Of a stretch of 64,000 nt of DNA, positions 16,702 through 26,787 are shown piece after piece. The DNA comes from Alkaliphilus metalliredigens QYMF (GTDB lineage: Bacteria > Bacillota > Clostridia > Peptostreptococcales > Natronincolaceae). The notes under the pieces were generated by a model. That model worked only from the letters and a program-made list of their open reading frames with translations. It was not told where the DNA came from and made no database searches. Every line of letters starts with the position of its first letter. Position 1 is the first letter of the stretch. A program made the translations under genes and the position numbers. The stretch is from contig NC_009633.1 in NCBI RefSeq assembly GCF_000016985.1, forward strand, positions 806,001 through 870,000, in the 5' to 3' direction.

Positions 16702-17051
16702 CTATCCACATATGTCGTACTAGACAAAATGAGAATTACGTCGAATTCAGGAATTGAAATGAGTGTTGTTTCGACAATAAAATACAAAGAAATAGAAAGG
16801 CTAAGGTCAAAAAAGGACTTAAGTCTAATTCAGTAGAAAATCATAAAAACCGTGCAATTTGGGGAAAAAATAGATGTAATAATATTAATGATTGAAGGTT
16901 TAAAAAATTTGTATGCCAACTGATATTTTTTCGACAAAAAAACCTTATCCCCCTATTATTCACATCAATATGCACAGCGTATCTCTGTGAAAAGCAAGTT
17001 ATCAACAGAGTTATCAACATTGTCCACAGGTTTGCTATAAACATATACACA
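16702..17051 (+). promoter_or_regulatory. DnaA-box-like cluster in hpf upstream spacer
   Basis: Matches to the DnaA box TTATNCACA are TTATTCACA at 16956 (perfect), TTATCAACA at 16999 and 17011, TTGTCCACA at 17020, ATATACACA at 17043 and CTATCCACA at 16702. All are on the same strand, in AT-rich DNA. No dnaA or dnaN gene is nearby, so this is not an obvious oriC. The rest of the 16689-17532 spacer shows no gene. Confidence 0.5.
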
Positions 17052-17532
17052 GGCAAAAAAAACCTTGGGGAAAAGAATATCAAGGAGAAAAACCCTAAAA
17101 AGAGTAGAATAATTATATAGGACAAGTTATAATTATGCACCAACTGTAATAAAATGTATCAATGTACCCTGTTGTATGCAATGAAAAACATTGATTGGCA
17201 AAGAGTTTAGAATGTTGCAAATACTAAGATCTGTCAAGTAGTTGAGGAAGTAAGACTTTTGTCATAGATAAAAAGTATAAAAAAATTACAAAAAAAGAGA
17301 ATAAATTTACATTGCACCTCCGTTACTATTATATGGGGAACTAAAAAAAATAGTACAAAAAACTGTAAGCTTCGTTTGACAAGCTTGCAACTGGGTAAAA
17401 TAAAAATATTAACATTAATCAAACACCTTAATAAATCATTATATTTCCTGATATTAAAATATTGGGAGTTTTACAACTTTAAGTTGGTGCAGATCAACTT
17501 AAAAGTCTATAGAGGTGAAAGGAGCTGGAGTT

Positions 17533-18066
17533 ATGAAAGTAATTGTAAGCGGGAAAAACGTTCAAGTAACTGATGCGCTTAGGGATATGGTTCAAACTAA
17601 GTTGGGGAAGTTGGACAAATATTTCAATAAGGAAGTTGAAGCACAAGCAACACTTTCAGTACAAAAATCAAGACAAATCATAGAAATAACAATTCCATTC
17701 GATGGATCTATTTTAAGGGCCGAAGAGAAAACTGAGGATATGTATGCTTCCATTGATGGTGTAGTGAATAAGCTCACTAGCCAACTTAGAAAACATAAAA
17801 CAAAAATGGAAAATAAAACTAAAAAATATGAAACCATTCGATTCGAAAATATTCCAACCTATGTGGAAGATGTAGATTCTGATGAATCTAAGATTGTAAA
17901 AACAAAGCGATTCGCTATGAAGCCCATGCATTCTGAAGAAGCAGTATTGCAAATGGAACTAATTGGACATAATTTCTATATGTTTGCTAATGCTGAAACT
18001 GACGAAGTCAATGTAGTTTATAAAAGAAAAGATGGAAACTATGGTTTGATTGAACCAGAGTTTTAA
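17533..18066 (+). CDS. hpf: Ribosome hibernation promoting factor, long form
   Basis: 177 residues from ATG 17533, which has AAAGGAG 7-8 nt upstream; a GTG at 17515 overlaps that site. The N-terminal ~100 residues form the S30AE/RaiA domain (MKVIVSGKNVQVTDALRD, then KLGKLDKYF). The C-terminal domain ends with HNFYMFANAETDEVNVVYKR and DGNYGLIEP, the dimerisation domain of long HPF. It pairs 70S ribosomes into inactive 100S dimers in stationary phase. Followed by a strong terminator. Confidence 0.95.
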   Translation: MKVIVSGKNVQVTDALRDMVQTKLGKLDKYFNKEVEAQATLSVQKSRQIIEITIPFDGSILRAEEKTEDMYASIDGVVNKLTSQLRKHKTKMENKTKKYETIRFENIPTYVEDVDSDESKIVKTKRFAMKPMHSEEAVLQMELIGHNFYMFANAETDEVNVVYKRKDGNYGLIEPEF

Positions 18067-18081
18067 ATAAAAAAGTATATA

Positions 18082-18114
18082 AAAAAGCAACCGGATACAT
18101 CGGTTGCTTTTTTA
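18082..18114 (+). terminator. Terminator after hpf
   Basis: A 12-bp stem (AAAAAGCAACCG / CGGTTGCTTTTT) with a 7-nt loop and T-run. Confidence 0.9.
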
Positions 18115-18228
18115 ATGTTAAATTCTTTAATGAATTTTATTGGAAATTCAAAATAACAGCAGGAAAACAAACAAATATACAGAAAAGTATTATTAATGAT
18201 AAAATGAGATTTAATTAAGAAGAAGTAA

Positions 18229-18275
18229 GCGGGAATATTAGCAATACACCGAAGATAAATCATGTTGCAGAAATC
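18229..18275 (+). promoter_or_regulatory. Conserved 5' UTR box, copy A
   Basis: The core GGGAATATTAGCAATACACC, then GAAGATAAA and ATGTTG, is nearly the same as the segment at 41273. Both copies lie 20-40 nt before a ribosome site and start codon. Function is unknown. Confidence 0.5.
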
Positions 18276-18294
18276 ATTGGAGGGTGGGTACTAA

Positions 18295-18906
18295 ATGATC
18301 GTAGAGGGACTACTTTTAGGCTTATTAGTTGGAAAGTTAAGGGGAGGTCAGTTTAATCGTTTGAATCAAGGTCTTTTTCGCATGCCGTTTTTTGTGTTAT
18401 TAGCCTTTGCATTACAATTGGCATTGGGGGTGCTGATTTCACTTGGGCAACAATGGGCTATGGATAACCGTTTCTATATGTATATTTTTTCTTATTGCTT
18501 ACTGTTTTTAGGATTGTTTTTAAATTTAAGCAGACGTTCCATGTGGTTGATTTTAATTGGAGGGATTTTAAATTTTACGGCCATCATGTTTAATCAAGGG
18601 AGTATGCCCATTGATGTAGTAGCCTTAGAGACACTAGGCTTTGAAAACATGATACAGTCTATTGAAATTGGTGCTGCGCCTCAATATATTCCCATCAGTC
18701 AGGTGCAGGGATTCATCGCCCATTTGGGAAAGGTGTGGACAACACCTAGCTGGTATCCTTTAAAACAAATTTTTAGTATTGGTGATGTCCTAATATCCCT
18801 AGGACTGTTTGCTTTTATTCAAGGGGCCATGAATGCACGAGGACGACATTCTTCCTCGATGATCCGTTTTGGGTATAAAGGAAGGCCTAGAAAGGTACAA
18901 TCCTAA
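18295..18906 (+). CDS. DUF5317 family membrane protein
   Basis: 203 residues with about five hydrophobic segments. The motif FNQGSMPIDV follows the third or fourth helix, matching the N-G/S-MPV/I signature of DUF5317, a family of unknown function in Firmicutes and Actinobacteria. The C-terminus is basic and cytoplasmic-looking (KGRPRKVQS). GGAGGG lies about 10 nt upstream of the ATG. The 5' leader contains the conserved box shared with 41273. It lies between hpf and secA but has its own leader. Confidence 0.75.
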   Translation: MIVEGLLLGLLVGKLRGGQFNRLNQGLFRMPFFVLLAFALQLALGVLISLGQQWAMDNRFYMYIFSYCLLFLGLFLNLSRRSMWLILIGGILNFTAIMFNQGSMPIDVVALETLGFENMIQSIEIGAAPQYIPISQVQGFIAHLGKVWTTPSWYPLKQIFSIGDVLISLGLFAFIQGAMNARGRHSSSMIRFGYKGRPRKVQS

Positions 18907-19041
18907 AGGGGAATTAATTTAGCAGGAGGCTTGGCAATGAATCTAGCATAAATAGAATTGTCATTAAATTTAAAGCATGTTACAATAGAACGATAAAATA
19001 TTTTTTGAGTTGATAATATGATAACAATTGAGGTGGGAAAG

Positions 19042-21717
19042 TTGAAAAGATTATTTGAAAAAGTTTTTGGTAGTGAAAGTGAAAGAGAGATTAAAAAAAT
19101 AGATAAGCTAGCAGATCGCGTTGAAGCATTAGATGAAGAATATAAAAAGCTATCTGATCAAGCGCTCCAAAGCAAGACAGCAGAATTGAAGGGCCGTTTG
19201 AGCCAAGGGGAAGCACTAGATGACATTTTACCCGAAGCATTTGCCACCATGAGAGAAGCTGCATGGCGTGTGCTAGGAATGAAGCACTATCGTGTTCAAA
19301 TCTATGGTGCAATCATTCTACATCAAGGAAGGATCTCTGAAATGAAAACAGGTGAAGGGAAAACCTTGATGGCAACACTACCTGTTTATTTAAATGCCCT
19401 TGCTGGAAAAGGCGTTCATGTTGTGACTGTAAACGACTACCTAGCCCAACGAGATTGCGAATGGATGGGTAAACTTTATGAATTTTTAGGACTTTCTGTG
19501 GGTGTTATTGTCCATGGGATTACAATTGAGCAAAGACGGGCAGCCTATAACGCTGATGTGACCTACGGAACCAACAATGAGTTTGGTTTTGATTACTTAA
19601 GGGACAATATGGTGATCTATCAGAAGGATATGGTTCAGCGTGAACAAAACTATGCCATTGTCGATGAAGTAGACAGTATTTTAATTGATGAGGCACGGAC
19701 ACCACTGATTATTTCAGGGCAAGGTGAAAAATCCACTAAGCTGTATCATATTGTGGATCAATTTGTTAAAACCTTAAAAATAGAAGACGACGTGAGCTTA
19801 GATGAAAAAGCAAATTCTGTTACCTTGACAGAAGATGGCGGGACTAAGGCAGAAAAAGCCTTTGGGATTGAAAACCTAGCAGATATGAATAATATGGAGC
19901 TTTCACATCATATTAACCAAGCCTTGAAGGCCCGTAATTTAATGAGACTAGATAAAGATTATGTGGTTAAGGATGGGGAAATTATCATCGTTGATGACTT
20001 TACGGGACGTTTGATGTTTGGACGTCGCTATAGTGATGGGCTTCATCAAGCCATCGAAGCTAAGGAAGGACTACAGATTCAACGGGAATCTAAGACCTTG
20101 GCAACCATCACCTTCCAGAACTATTTTAGAATGTACAGGAAATTATCTGGAATGACAGGAACAGCGAAGACGGAAGAAGACGAATTTAGAGCTATTTATA
20201 ATATGGATGTTGTTGAAATTCCAACCAATAGAGTTATCGTTCGTGATGACCAAGCCGATGGCGTATATAAGGGCGAGCAAGGGAAGTTTGAAGCGCTTGC
20301 AAAGGACATTGAAGGACGTTATAAAAAAGGTCAGCCGGTTCTAGTTGGAACGATTTCAATTGAAAAATCTGAAGAATTAGCAACCCTATTAAAGAGAAAA
20401 GGAATTCCCTGTGAAGTATTAAATGCAAAGCACCATGAGCGAGAGGCGGAGATTGTGGCCCAAGCCGGAAGAAAGGGAATTATCACCATTGCCACTAATA
20501 TGGCGGGACGTGGTACGGATATTATTCTTGGAGGAAATCCTGAGTTTTTAGCAAAGCGTGAAATGAAAAAGCGAGGCTATGCAGATGAATTGATTGCCAA
20601 TGCCACCAGTCATCATGAAACAGATGATGAAGAGCTACAAGCCGCAAGAAAAGTGTATAATGACTTGTTAGAAAAGTTTAAGAAAGAAACAGAACAAGAG
20701 CATAAAGATGTGATTGAAGCCGGTGGATTGCATATTATTGGTACGGAAAGACATGAATCAAGAAGAATTGACAACCAATTGAGGGGTCGTGCTGGAAGAC
20801 AGGGAGATCCTGGCTCTAGTAAGTTTTATATCTCCCTTGAGGACGATTTAATGCGTCTTTTCGGTGGAGATAAGATGTTGAGCATTGTTGAAAAGATGGG
20901 TCTAGAGGATGACGAGGCAATTGAGCATGGCATGCTTTCTAGATCAATTGAAAATGCCCAAAAGAAGGTAGAGGGTAGAAACTTCGGTATTCGTAAGCAT
21001 GTACTACAATATGATGATGTCATGAATAAACAGCGTGAAGTCATTTATGGTGAAAGAAAGAAAGTACTAGCTGGAGAAAGCCTGAAGGATCATGTACTGA
21101 ACATGGCAAGAAATATTATTAATGAAGCCGTGGCCATCTATACCGCCGATGCTAAATATCCTGAAGAATGGGATTTAGTTGGATTGGGAGAGTACTTGGC
21201 AGGTATTTATATGCAAAGAGCAACCCTAAGCTTTGATAATATAGAAGAATTAACCGTTGAAACATTACAAGAACAAATTTATGAGACCAGTGAGAAACTG
21301 TATGAGGCCAAGGAAGAAGAAATTGAAGCAGAGCGTATGCGAGAGCTTGAGCGAATCATTGTACTGCAGGTAATTGATACAAAATGGATGGATCACATTG
21401 ATGCCATGGATCAATTGCGTCAAGGGATTGGACTTCGGGCCATTGGACAGATAGATCCTGTGCGTGCTTATCAGGTTGAGGGATTTGATATGTTCAATGC
21501 AATGATCAACAGCATTCAAGAAGATACTGTTAAATATCTATTCAATGTAGAGCCTCAAGCGAAGGTTGAAAGAAAACAAGTGGCAAAGCCTATTGAAGCT
21601 AGCCATGGTGATGGGAATAGAAAAAAAGCCCCTGTAGTAAAGGAAAAAGAGGCTGGGAGAAACGACCCATGTCCATGTGGTAGTGGGAAGAAATACAAAA
21701 AATGTTGTGGAGAGTAA
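19042..21717 (+). CDS. secA: Preprotein translocase motor ATPase SecA
   Basis: 891 residues from TTG 19042, preferred because GAGGTGGG lies 5-6 nt upstream and the product begins [11 protein letters not shown] like other SecA proteins; an ATG at 19018 lacks a site. Walker A is MKTGEGKT, the DEAD-box region is [16 protein letters not shown], and the C-terminal zinc motif is [13 protein letters not shown]. It drives Sec-dependent export at the membrane. It immediately precedes prfB, a conserved Firmicutes order. Confidence 0.97.
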   Translation: MKRLFEKVFGSESEREIKKIDKLADRVEALDEEYKKLSDQALQSKTAELKGRLSQGEALDDILPEAFATMREAAWRVLGMKHYRVQIYGAIILHQGRISEMKTGEGKTLMATLPVYLNALAGKGVHVVTVNDYLAQRDCEWMGKLYEFLGLSVGVIVHGITIEQRRAAYNADVTYGTNNEFGFDYLRDNMVIYQKDMVQREQNYAIVDEVDSILIDEARTPLIISGQGEKSTKLYHIVDQFVKTLKIEDDVSLDEKANSVTLTEDGGTKAEKAFGIENLADMNNMELSHHINQALKARNLMRLDKDYVVKDGEIIIVDDFTGRLMFGRRYSDGLHQAIEAKEGLQIQRESKTLATITFQNYFRMYRKLSGMTGTAKTEEDEFRAIYNMDVVEIPTNRVIVRDDQADGVYKGEQGKFEALAKDIEGRYKKGQPVLVGTISIEKSEELATLLKRKGIPCEVLNAKHHEREAEIVAQAGRKGIITIATNMAGRGTDIILGGNPEFLAKREMKKRGYADELIANATSHHETDDEELQAARKVYNDLLEKFKKETEQEHKDVIEAGGLHIIGTERHESRRIDNQLRGRAGRQGDPGSSKFYISLEDDLMRLFGGDKMLSIVEKMGLEDDEAIEHGMLSRSIENAQKKVEGRNFGIRKHVLQYDDVMNKQREVIYGERKKVLAGESLKDHVLNMARNIINEAVAIYTADAKYPEEWDLVGLGEYLAGIYMQRATLSFDNIEELTVETLQEQIYETSEKLYEAKEEEIEAERMRELERIIVLQVIDTKWMDHIDAMDQLRQGIGLRAIGQIDPVRAYQVEGFDMFNAMINSIQEDTVKYLFNVEPQAKVERKQVAKPIEASHGDGNRKKAPVVKEKEAGRNDPCPCGSGKKYKKCCGE

Positions 21718-21745
21718 GGCATCTTCAAAATTAAGAGGTGAATGT

Positions 21746-22856
21746 ATGTTAAATTTAGATATGTATAAGCAACAACTGTCAAAATTGACAGAAACAATAG
21801 AAGAAATGAGGGCTTCCCTTTGACATTGAAGGGAGCAGTCTGCTAGTAGAAGAGCTAGAGTCTAAAATGTCCCAGGAAAATTTCTGGGATGACCAAGATA
21901 AAGCCCAAGAGATTTTGAAGGAAGCAAAGATGGTTAAAGATCGAATCGAAGATTATCAAAGTGTCATTGATCAAACTGAAGAGGTTCAAATGATGATTAC
22001 CTTTACTGAAGAGGGAGATCAGACCTTCGAAAAGGAATTAAAAGAAACCATCAATCAACTGGATGTCCGTGTGAAAACCATGAAAACAGCCACATTACTT
22101 CAGGGACAGTATGATAGATTCAGCGTAATCCTATCAATTCATGCAGGAACTGGTGGTTTAGATGCTCAGGATTGGGCAAAAATGCTGATGCGTATGTATA
22201 GCCGATGGGCAGAAGCTAAGGGATATGGAGTCGAAATCTTGGATTTAATTCAAGATCCAGAGGCGGGCATCAAAAGTGTGACCTTTCTGATTGAAGGAAT
22301 CAATGCCTATGGATATTTAAAGGGAGAAAAGGGCGTACATCGTCTTGTTCGTATTTCACCCTTTGATTCATCGGGGAAGAGACATACGTCCTTTGCCTCG
22401 GTGGATGTCATGCCAGAGCTAGATGATTCCATTGAAGTGGAAATCAACCCAAATGACCTGAAAATAGATACCTATCGGGCCAGTGGAGCCGGCGGACAGC
22501 ATGTCAATAAAACAGATTCTGCTGTACGGATTACCCATATTCCCACGGGTTTAGTGGTGCAATGTCAAAACCAACGGTCACAGCATAGTAATCGGGAAAC
22601 TTCGATGAAAATGTTGAAGGCAAAGTTGATCGAACTCAAGGAACGGGAGCAAAAGGAAAAGATTGAAGATCTCCAGGGAGAATATAGCCAAATCGCCTGG
22701 GGCAGTCAAATTCGATCCTATGTTTTTAACCCATATAATCTTGCAAAGGATCATCGTACCAATACTGAAATGGGCAACATCCAAAGTGTGATGGATGGTG
22801 ACATTGATTTATTTATTAATGAATATTTAACCTGGAGCTTAGGGCAATTGTCCTAA
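21746..22856 (+). CDS. prfB: Peptide chain release factor 2, with programmed +1 frameshift
   Basis: Translation starts at ATG 21746 after AGAGGTG. The first 25 codons end ...MRASL at CTT 21818-21820, followed by TGA 21821-21823 and then C. This CTTTGAC slip site, with an internal AGGG ribosome-like signal just upstream, is the classic RF2 autoregulatory frameshift. Reading resumes in +1 at GAC 21822 and gives 369 residues in all. The SPF codon-recognition motif (RISPFDSSG) and the catalytic GGQ (RASGAGGQHVNKTDS) are intact. It terminates translation at UGA and UAA. A terminator overlaps the stop. Confidence 0.96.
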
Positions 22857-22869
22857 GCTCTATTTTTTT
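22835..22869 (+). terminator. Terminator of secA-prfB, overlapping prfB stop
   Basis: GAGCTTAGG pairs with CCTAAGCTC, which contains the TAA stop codon, followed by TATTTTTTT. Confidence 0.85.
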
Positions 22870-22887
22870 CGGTAATATTTCAATCCA

Positions 22888-22931
22888 TGAAAAAACCCCA
22901 GGGGATCCAATAAATAGGATCCTGGGGTTTG
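22888..22931 (-). terminator. Terminator of yaaR-like gene
   Basis: On the minus strand AAACCCCAGGATCC pairs with GGATCCCCTGGGGTTT (a 2-nt bulge), followed by a T-run. Confidence 0.75.
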
Positions 22932-22950
22932 GCTTGTCAGTATCGTATCA

Positions 22951-23400
22951 CTACATAAACACATCTAATAGCATGCCACGGATATCGTCTAGACGCTTGA
23001 TAATGGAAAGTCGATCGACTTCCTGCTTTAAGAAGTCCTGGGTAATACTTTCTAGCTCACGATCTACATTTTTCACAATAGAATAGACTCGATGACGACC
23101 ACGGCGATCTAAAAAGTTCTGTTTTGAAAAGTGATGGGAATTTTTAACGGCTACGTCCATGAATTCCCGGACTAGTTTTTTATATTGAATCACATCGGAT
23201 AAATGTAATTTATCGCTAATCCGATCTGATTGTACAGTGATTTCGTTGTATAATTTTTGCAGGTGATCTCGAACCTGTTCAGACTTAATGCCTTCCAATT
23301 TAGAAATAAATTCTTGCTTGGGAGCAGCCTTTGTTGATCGGGGAGATCCTTCGAGTTTATGTAATAATTCCATTGGATTGACACCATCAATTCGATTCAT
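22951..23400 (-). CDS. YaaR family protein (DUF327)
   Basis: 149 residues, helical and charged. The conserved C-terminal segment FLDRRGRHRVYSIVKNVDREL and the pattern YKKLVREFMDVAV match YaaR/DUF327, a Firmicutes family of unknown function. AAGGAG lies before the ATG. On the opposite strand its neighbour is a FliK-like gene; both may be driven by divergent sigma-D-like promoters, suggesting a motility link (inference). Confidence 0.8.
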   Translation of the reverse strand: MNRIDGVNPMELLHKLEGSPRSTKAAPKQEFISKLEGIKSEQVRDHLQKLYNEITVQSDRISDKLHLSDVIQYKKLVREFMDVAVKNSHHFSKQNFLDRRGRHRVYSIVKNVDRELESITQDFLKQEVDRLSIIKRLDDIRGMLLDVFM

Positions 23401-23450
23401 CTTTTTCGCTCCTTACATGATTCTGCTATAAAAGCTTCTTCTATTATACA

Positions 23451-23478
23451 TTATCGGCTAAAGAGTCGAAAGACATTA
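23451..23478 (-). promoter_or_regulatory. Candidate sigma-D-like promoter for yaaR-like gene
   Basis: On the minus strand, TAAT (one mismatch to TAAA), 16 nt, then a perfect GCCGATAA. An overlapping TATAAT leaves a sigma-A alternative open. Confidence 0.5.
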
Positions 23479-23514
23479 GTAAAAATTGTGATCAAAATAT
23501 GTAGTCCCTTCAAT

Positions 23515-23542
23515 TAAAGAAAGTGACGAAATATGACGATAG
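23515..23542 (+). promoter_or_regulatory. Sigma-D-like promoter for the FliK/DUF6240-like gene
   Basis: TAAA at 23515, 16 nt, then GACGATAG at 23535-23542, about 37 bp before the start. Confidence 0.6.
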
Positions 23543-23578
23543 AATACATGAGATTACAAAACAAGGAGCGATACAACT

Positions 23579-26500
23579 ATGAATCCTTTTCATTTAGGAA
23601 AATCCCCAAACAAATTCATTTCAAATGCGTATCCACGGTCAATGACTCCCTTTAAAATCACGGGGACTTTAGTACAAAAGCAGGATCAGACCGTTACCAT
23701 AGAATTAGGCAACCGTAAATTAATTGAGCTTCGACTAAAAAACGCCCTAGAGGGTAGGGTGGGAGATCAAGTTTCAATTGAGCGAAGCCAAATTTCAAAT
23801 TCCAGGATTCTACATCAAGACAAGCAATCATCCCTTGGTAAAACCGAAGGGCATCAATATGGAGAACTGTTAAAGGAAATGAAAGTAGCAGCTACTGAAG
23901 AAGCATTGCAGGCAATCAAGAGGCTAGAGCAGCATGGATTGCCGATTAAACGGGATAATGTCCTTGGATTTATGACCACAACAAATCACCTAGATCAAAT
24001 CGTACAGGGCCTAGATCATCAAACGGCCTTATATTTGATTGAAAAGGAAATGGATCTCGAGAAGGATTCTCTTCAACAAGTCGCCAAAGCCGTAAAGGAA
24101 GGGAAGCAGGAGAAGGAGGGATTTTCCTTTTTCAAGTTATTTGATAGGGGTAGAAATTTATCTACTGAGAAGGCTGAATCCATTGCCAAGGAGCTTTATG
24201 GAAGCAAGATGGGGAAGGATGTTACGGATATCATTAAAGCCCTTCATCAATCGGGAACTGAAGTGAAGAAAAAGACAATTAACCGGGTAAATGAAATCTT
24301 CATGAAGGTAAATGAATTAAAGGCAGGTGGAAGTGAAACCCTTGTGGATGCTGTGAAAAACAAGGTAGACGCATCCATTGATAGTTTATATAAACTGAAA
24401 AAAGCAGTGGTAAAAAATCATATACCCAGTGGTGAAAAGGTAGGTGGCGTCGCCACTAATACCTATGGGGCACTGTCTTTTAAGAATGGGCCGGTGAGTG
24501 AGCAGGCATTACAGGTAATGGAAGAAGAGATTGGCGGAATTTTAGAAGCAAATGGACTGAAAAATAATGGTGAAAACATAGATTTGGCAAAGAACTTAAT
24601 CAAAGCCCAAGTACCAGTCACAAAGGAAAACATTGAAAAAATTAAAGACATGCAAAGAGATATTAGAGAAATCAGTGGCAAATTGAATTATGAAAAAACA
24701 GCTATTTTACTAGAATCTGGAGTGGATGTGGAAAAAGAAAGTCTAGAAAAACTCACTGAAAAACTTCGGCAGCTAGAAGCACAGATAGAAAGAACACCTG
24801 TAGAGCGGGCAGCACTAGAAGCCAAAGCCCATGAGATTATGAAGGATATTCAAGGGCTTCAGAAGCTGGAGGACAAAGACCTCATTCAGTTGTTAAAGCT
24901 AGATGCTGATTTCAATCTGGAGGAGTTAAGCCGGCTCTTGGATTCTAAGATGGGAGTAGGGGGCAAGGATTTACCTGAGGGAGTAGAAAAAGGGATGGAA
25001 CGCATTTTTTCTGCTCATATCAATGTAATGAAGCCCTTACGGGACCTTCAATCTTTGAATTTTAATACCCTTGCCTTTCAAATGAAAAATCAATTGCCCC
25101 TCAGTTTAGAAGGATTGGCAAGAAGTCATCGAATGCTACAGGGTGAAGAAGTGACTTCTCTAAAGGAAGAGCAACTTCAAATGCCTCAGGAGATCAACAA
25201 AGAGACAATGAAGCAGGTAGAGAGTCATGTTAAGGAAAATGGTAATGAATTGGGTCTTCACGGGAAACTAATGAATATGGATGGAATCCAAGCTTTAATT
25301 AAGAACCAGCTCCCTCTCAATCAACAAAATATGCTGAGACTCTATGAAGCACAGCAGCAGTTCCAAGAAATACAAGGAGGACTTACCTCTCAAATGCTAA
25401 TGAAAGGGGTCCATGCAGGCCTACAAATTGAAGTCATGGAATTACAAGAATTGGCTAGCTTTATACAAGAAAATGCGGTAGAAGCCTTAGGTGCATACTC
25501 TTTTATGGATGGATTGAAGCGGGTTCAAGTATTGGATATCCTGCATCAGATTGATATAGAAACACTAAACTTTCATCACAAGAACGCCTTGCCCATGACC
25601 ATTGAGGCACTGGAGAAGAGTGCTCAATTTTTACGGGGTGAAAACAACCAGCAGGGGTTTATTGACGCATTAAAAGAGATTGGTGTAGAGACCCTTCCAA
25701 CAAAGGAAATGCTGGATGGATATGAAAAGATGAAGACTTGGGAAATTGAACGGGCACTCAATGATCCTTATGTCAAGGAAGGACAGCAGTATCGGGAAAT
25801 ATTGCGAGCAGAACAGCATTTACATCGAATTACCCAGGGATTAAGTAAAGGCACTGTGGAGATCATGGAGAAGGCAGGTCTACCCTTGGAGAAAATGCCT
25901 TTAGAGGAAATTGTACAGCATTTGGAAAAAAATCAGCAGAAAGAAGTGTCCTCTGAAAAGGGTGGATTAAATCAGATGCTTGAAAAGCTCCAGCATGCAG
26001 GGGTAAATCGTGAGCATATTGTTTCATTATTATTAAAAAATGCCATCCCTCTGAATTTAAAGGAAGTCCAGAGTCTATCTCTACTCTTAAAGAACCAGGA
26101 ACAGGTGGGACATCAAATCGGGGCTATGGTTAAGGAACTGGCAGGCAATCAACAAGAAGAAATAAAAGAAATCCATCATAAAATGCAGGATTTACTTCAA
26201 GAGATATCCAGTCAGGTTAAATCTGGAAAGGTACAAAATGAAAGACCCTATGAAAAGATTGCAGAGTTGATCAAGGAGCTAGAGGGAAAGCAGCATCTAT
26301 TAGATGAACAGACAAAGGGACGGCTACAACAGACCAGTGATAAATTGTTAGAATCCTTAGAGATCCAAGGTAGGTTAAATAAAGAGGATATGGTTTTGCA
26401 GTTACCATTTTTAATGGAAAATCAATTTAAGAATTTACAGATCTATGTGATGAATCAGAAAAAGGGAAGCAAAAAAATTGATCCCAAGAACATGTCAGTT

Positions 26501-26776
26501 TTATTAAACTTCGACACAAATCATATGGGTAATATGAATATATATGTGGCAGTGAATGGAAAAAATGTTGTCATGAAGATGGGTGTCATCCAGGGTGAGG
26601 ACCAGAAGCTAATCGAGGCCTATGAAAAACAGCTTCATGGTTTGTTTGAAGCCTTAGGATATGAATTAAAGGACCTATCCTATCGAGTAGAAAAAGAGCA
26701 ACACATCTTAACAATGATGGATGAAGTGAATCAGGAGAATGGCGTGCAGCGGAATGCACTTGACATTCGGATATAA
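23579..26776 (+). CDS. Large repeat protein, DUF6240-like with FliK-like C-terminus
   Basis: 1065 residues, soluble and mostly helical. Degenerate modules recur, each with a KNxLPL-type turn followed by a helix, near residues 117, 342, 502, 574, 667, 764 and 819. I associate this pattern with DUF6240. The last ~130 residues (LNFDTNHMGNMNIYVAVNGK, then KMGVI) resemble the C-terminal domain of hook-length control protein FliK, which contacts FlhB. The next gene encodes a FlhB C-domain homologue. A role in export substrate switching or length control is inferred. FliK proper is usually 400-600 residues, so this is an oversized relative. Confidence 0.65.
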   Translation: MNPFHLGKSPNKFISNAYPRSMTPFKITGTLVQKQDQTVTIELGNRKLIELRLKNALEGRVGDQVSIERSQISNSRILHQDKQSSLGKTEGHQYGELLKEMKVAATEEALQAIKRLEQHGLPIKRDNVLGFMTTTNHLDQIVQGLDHQTALYLIEKEMDLEKDSLQQVAKAVKEGKQEKEGFSFFKLFDRGRNLSTEKAESIAKELYGSKMGKDVTDIIKALHQSGTEVKKKTINRVNEIFMKVNELKAGGSETLVDAVKNKVDASIDSLYKLKKAVVKNHIPSGEKVGGVATNTYGALSFKNGPVSEQALQVMEEEIGGILEANGLKNNGENIDLAKNLIKAQVPVTKENIEKIKDMQRDIREISGKLNYEKTAILLESGVDVEKESLEKLTEKLRQLEAQIERTPVERAALEAKAHEIMKDIQGLQKLEDKDLIQLLKLDADFNLEELSRLLDSKMGVGGKDLPEGVEKGMERIFSAHINVMKPLRDLQSLNFNTLAFQMKNQLPLSLEGLARSHRMLQGEEVTSLKEEQLQMPQEINKETMKQVESHVKENGNELGLHGKLMNMDGIQALIKNQLPLNQQNMLRLYEAQQQFQEIQGGLTSQMLMKGVHAGLQIEVMELQELASFIQENAVEALGAYSFMDGLKRVQVLDILHQIDIETLNFHHKNALPMTIEALEKSAQFLRGENNQQGFIDALKEIGVETLPTKEMLDGYEKMKTWEIERALNDPYVKEGQQYREILRAEQHLHRITQGLSKGTVEIMEKAGLPLEKMPLEEIVQHLEKNQQKEVSSEKGGLNQMLEKLQHAGVNREHIVSLLLKNAIPLNLKEVQSLSLLLKNQEQVGHQIGAMVKELAGNQQEEIKEIHHKMQDLLQEISSQVKSGKVQNERPYEKIAELIKELEGKQHLLDEQTKGRLQQTSDKLLESLEIQGRLNKEDMVLQLPFLMENQFKNLQIYVMNQKKGSKKIDPKNMSVLLNFDTNHMGNMNIYVAVNGKNVVMKMGVIQGEDQKLIEAYEKQLHGLFEALGYELKDLSYRVEKEQHILTMMDEVNQENGVQRNALDIRI

Positions 26777-26787
26777 GAGGTGAGGGT

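Noticed and set aside
16956-17051. Chromosomal origin oriC
   Set aside because: dnaA, dnaN, recF, gyrB and rpmH are absent nearby; the box clusters are better described as ectopic.
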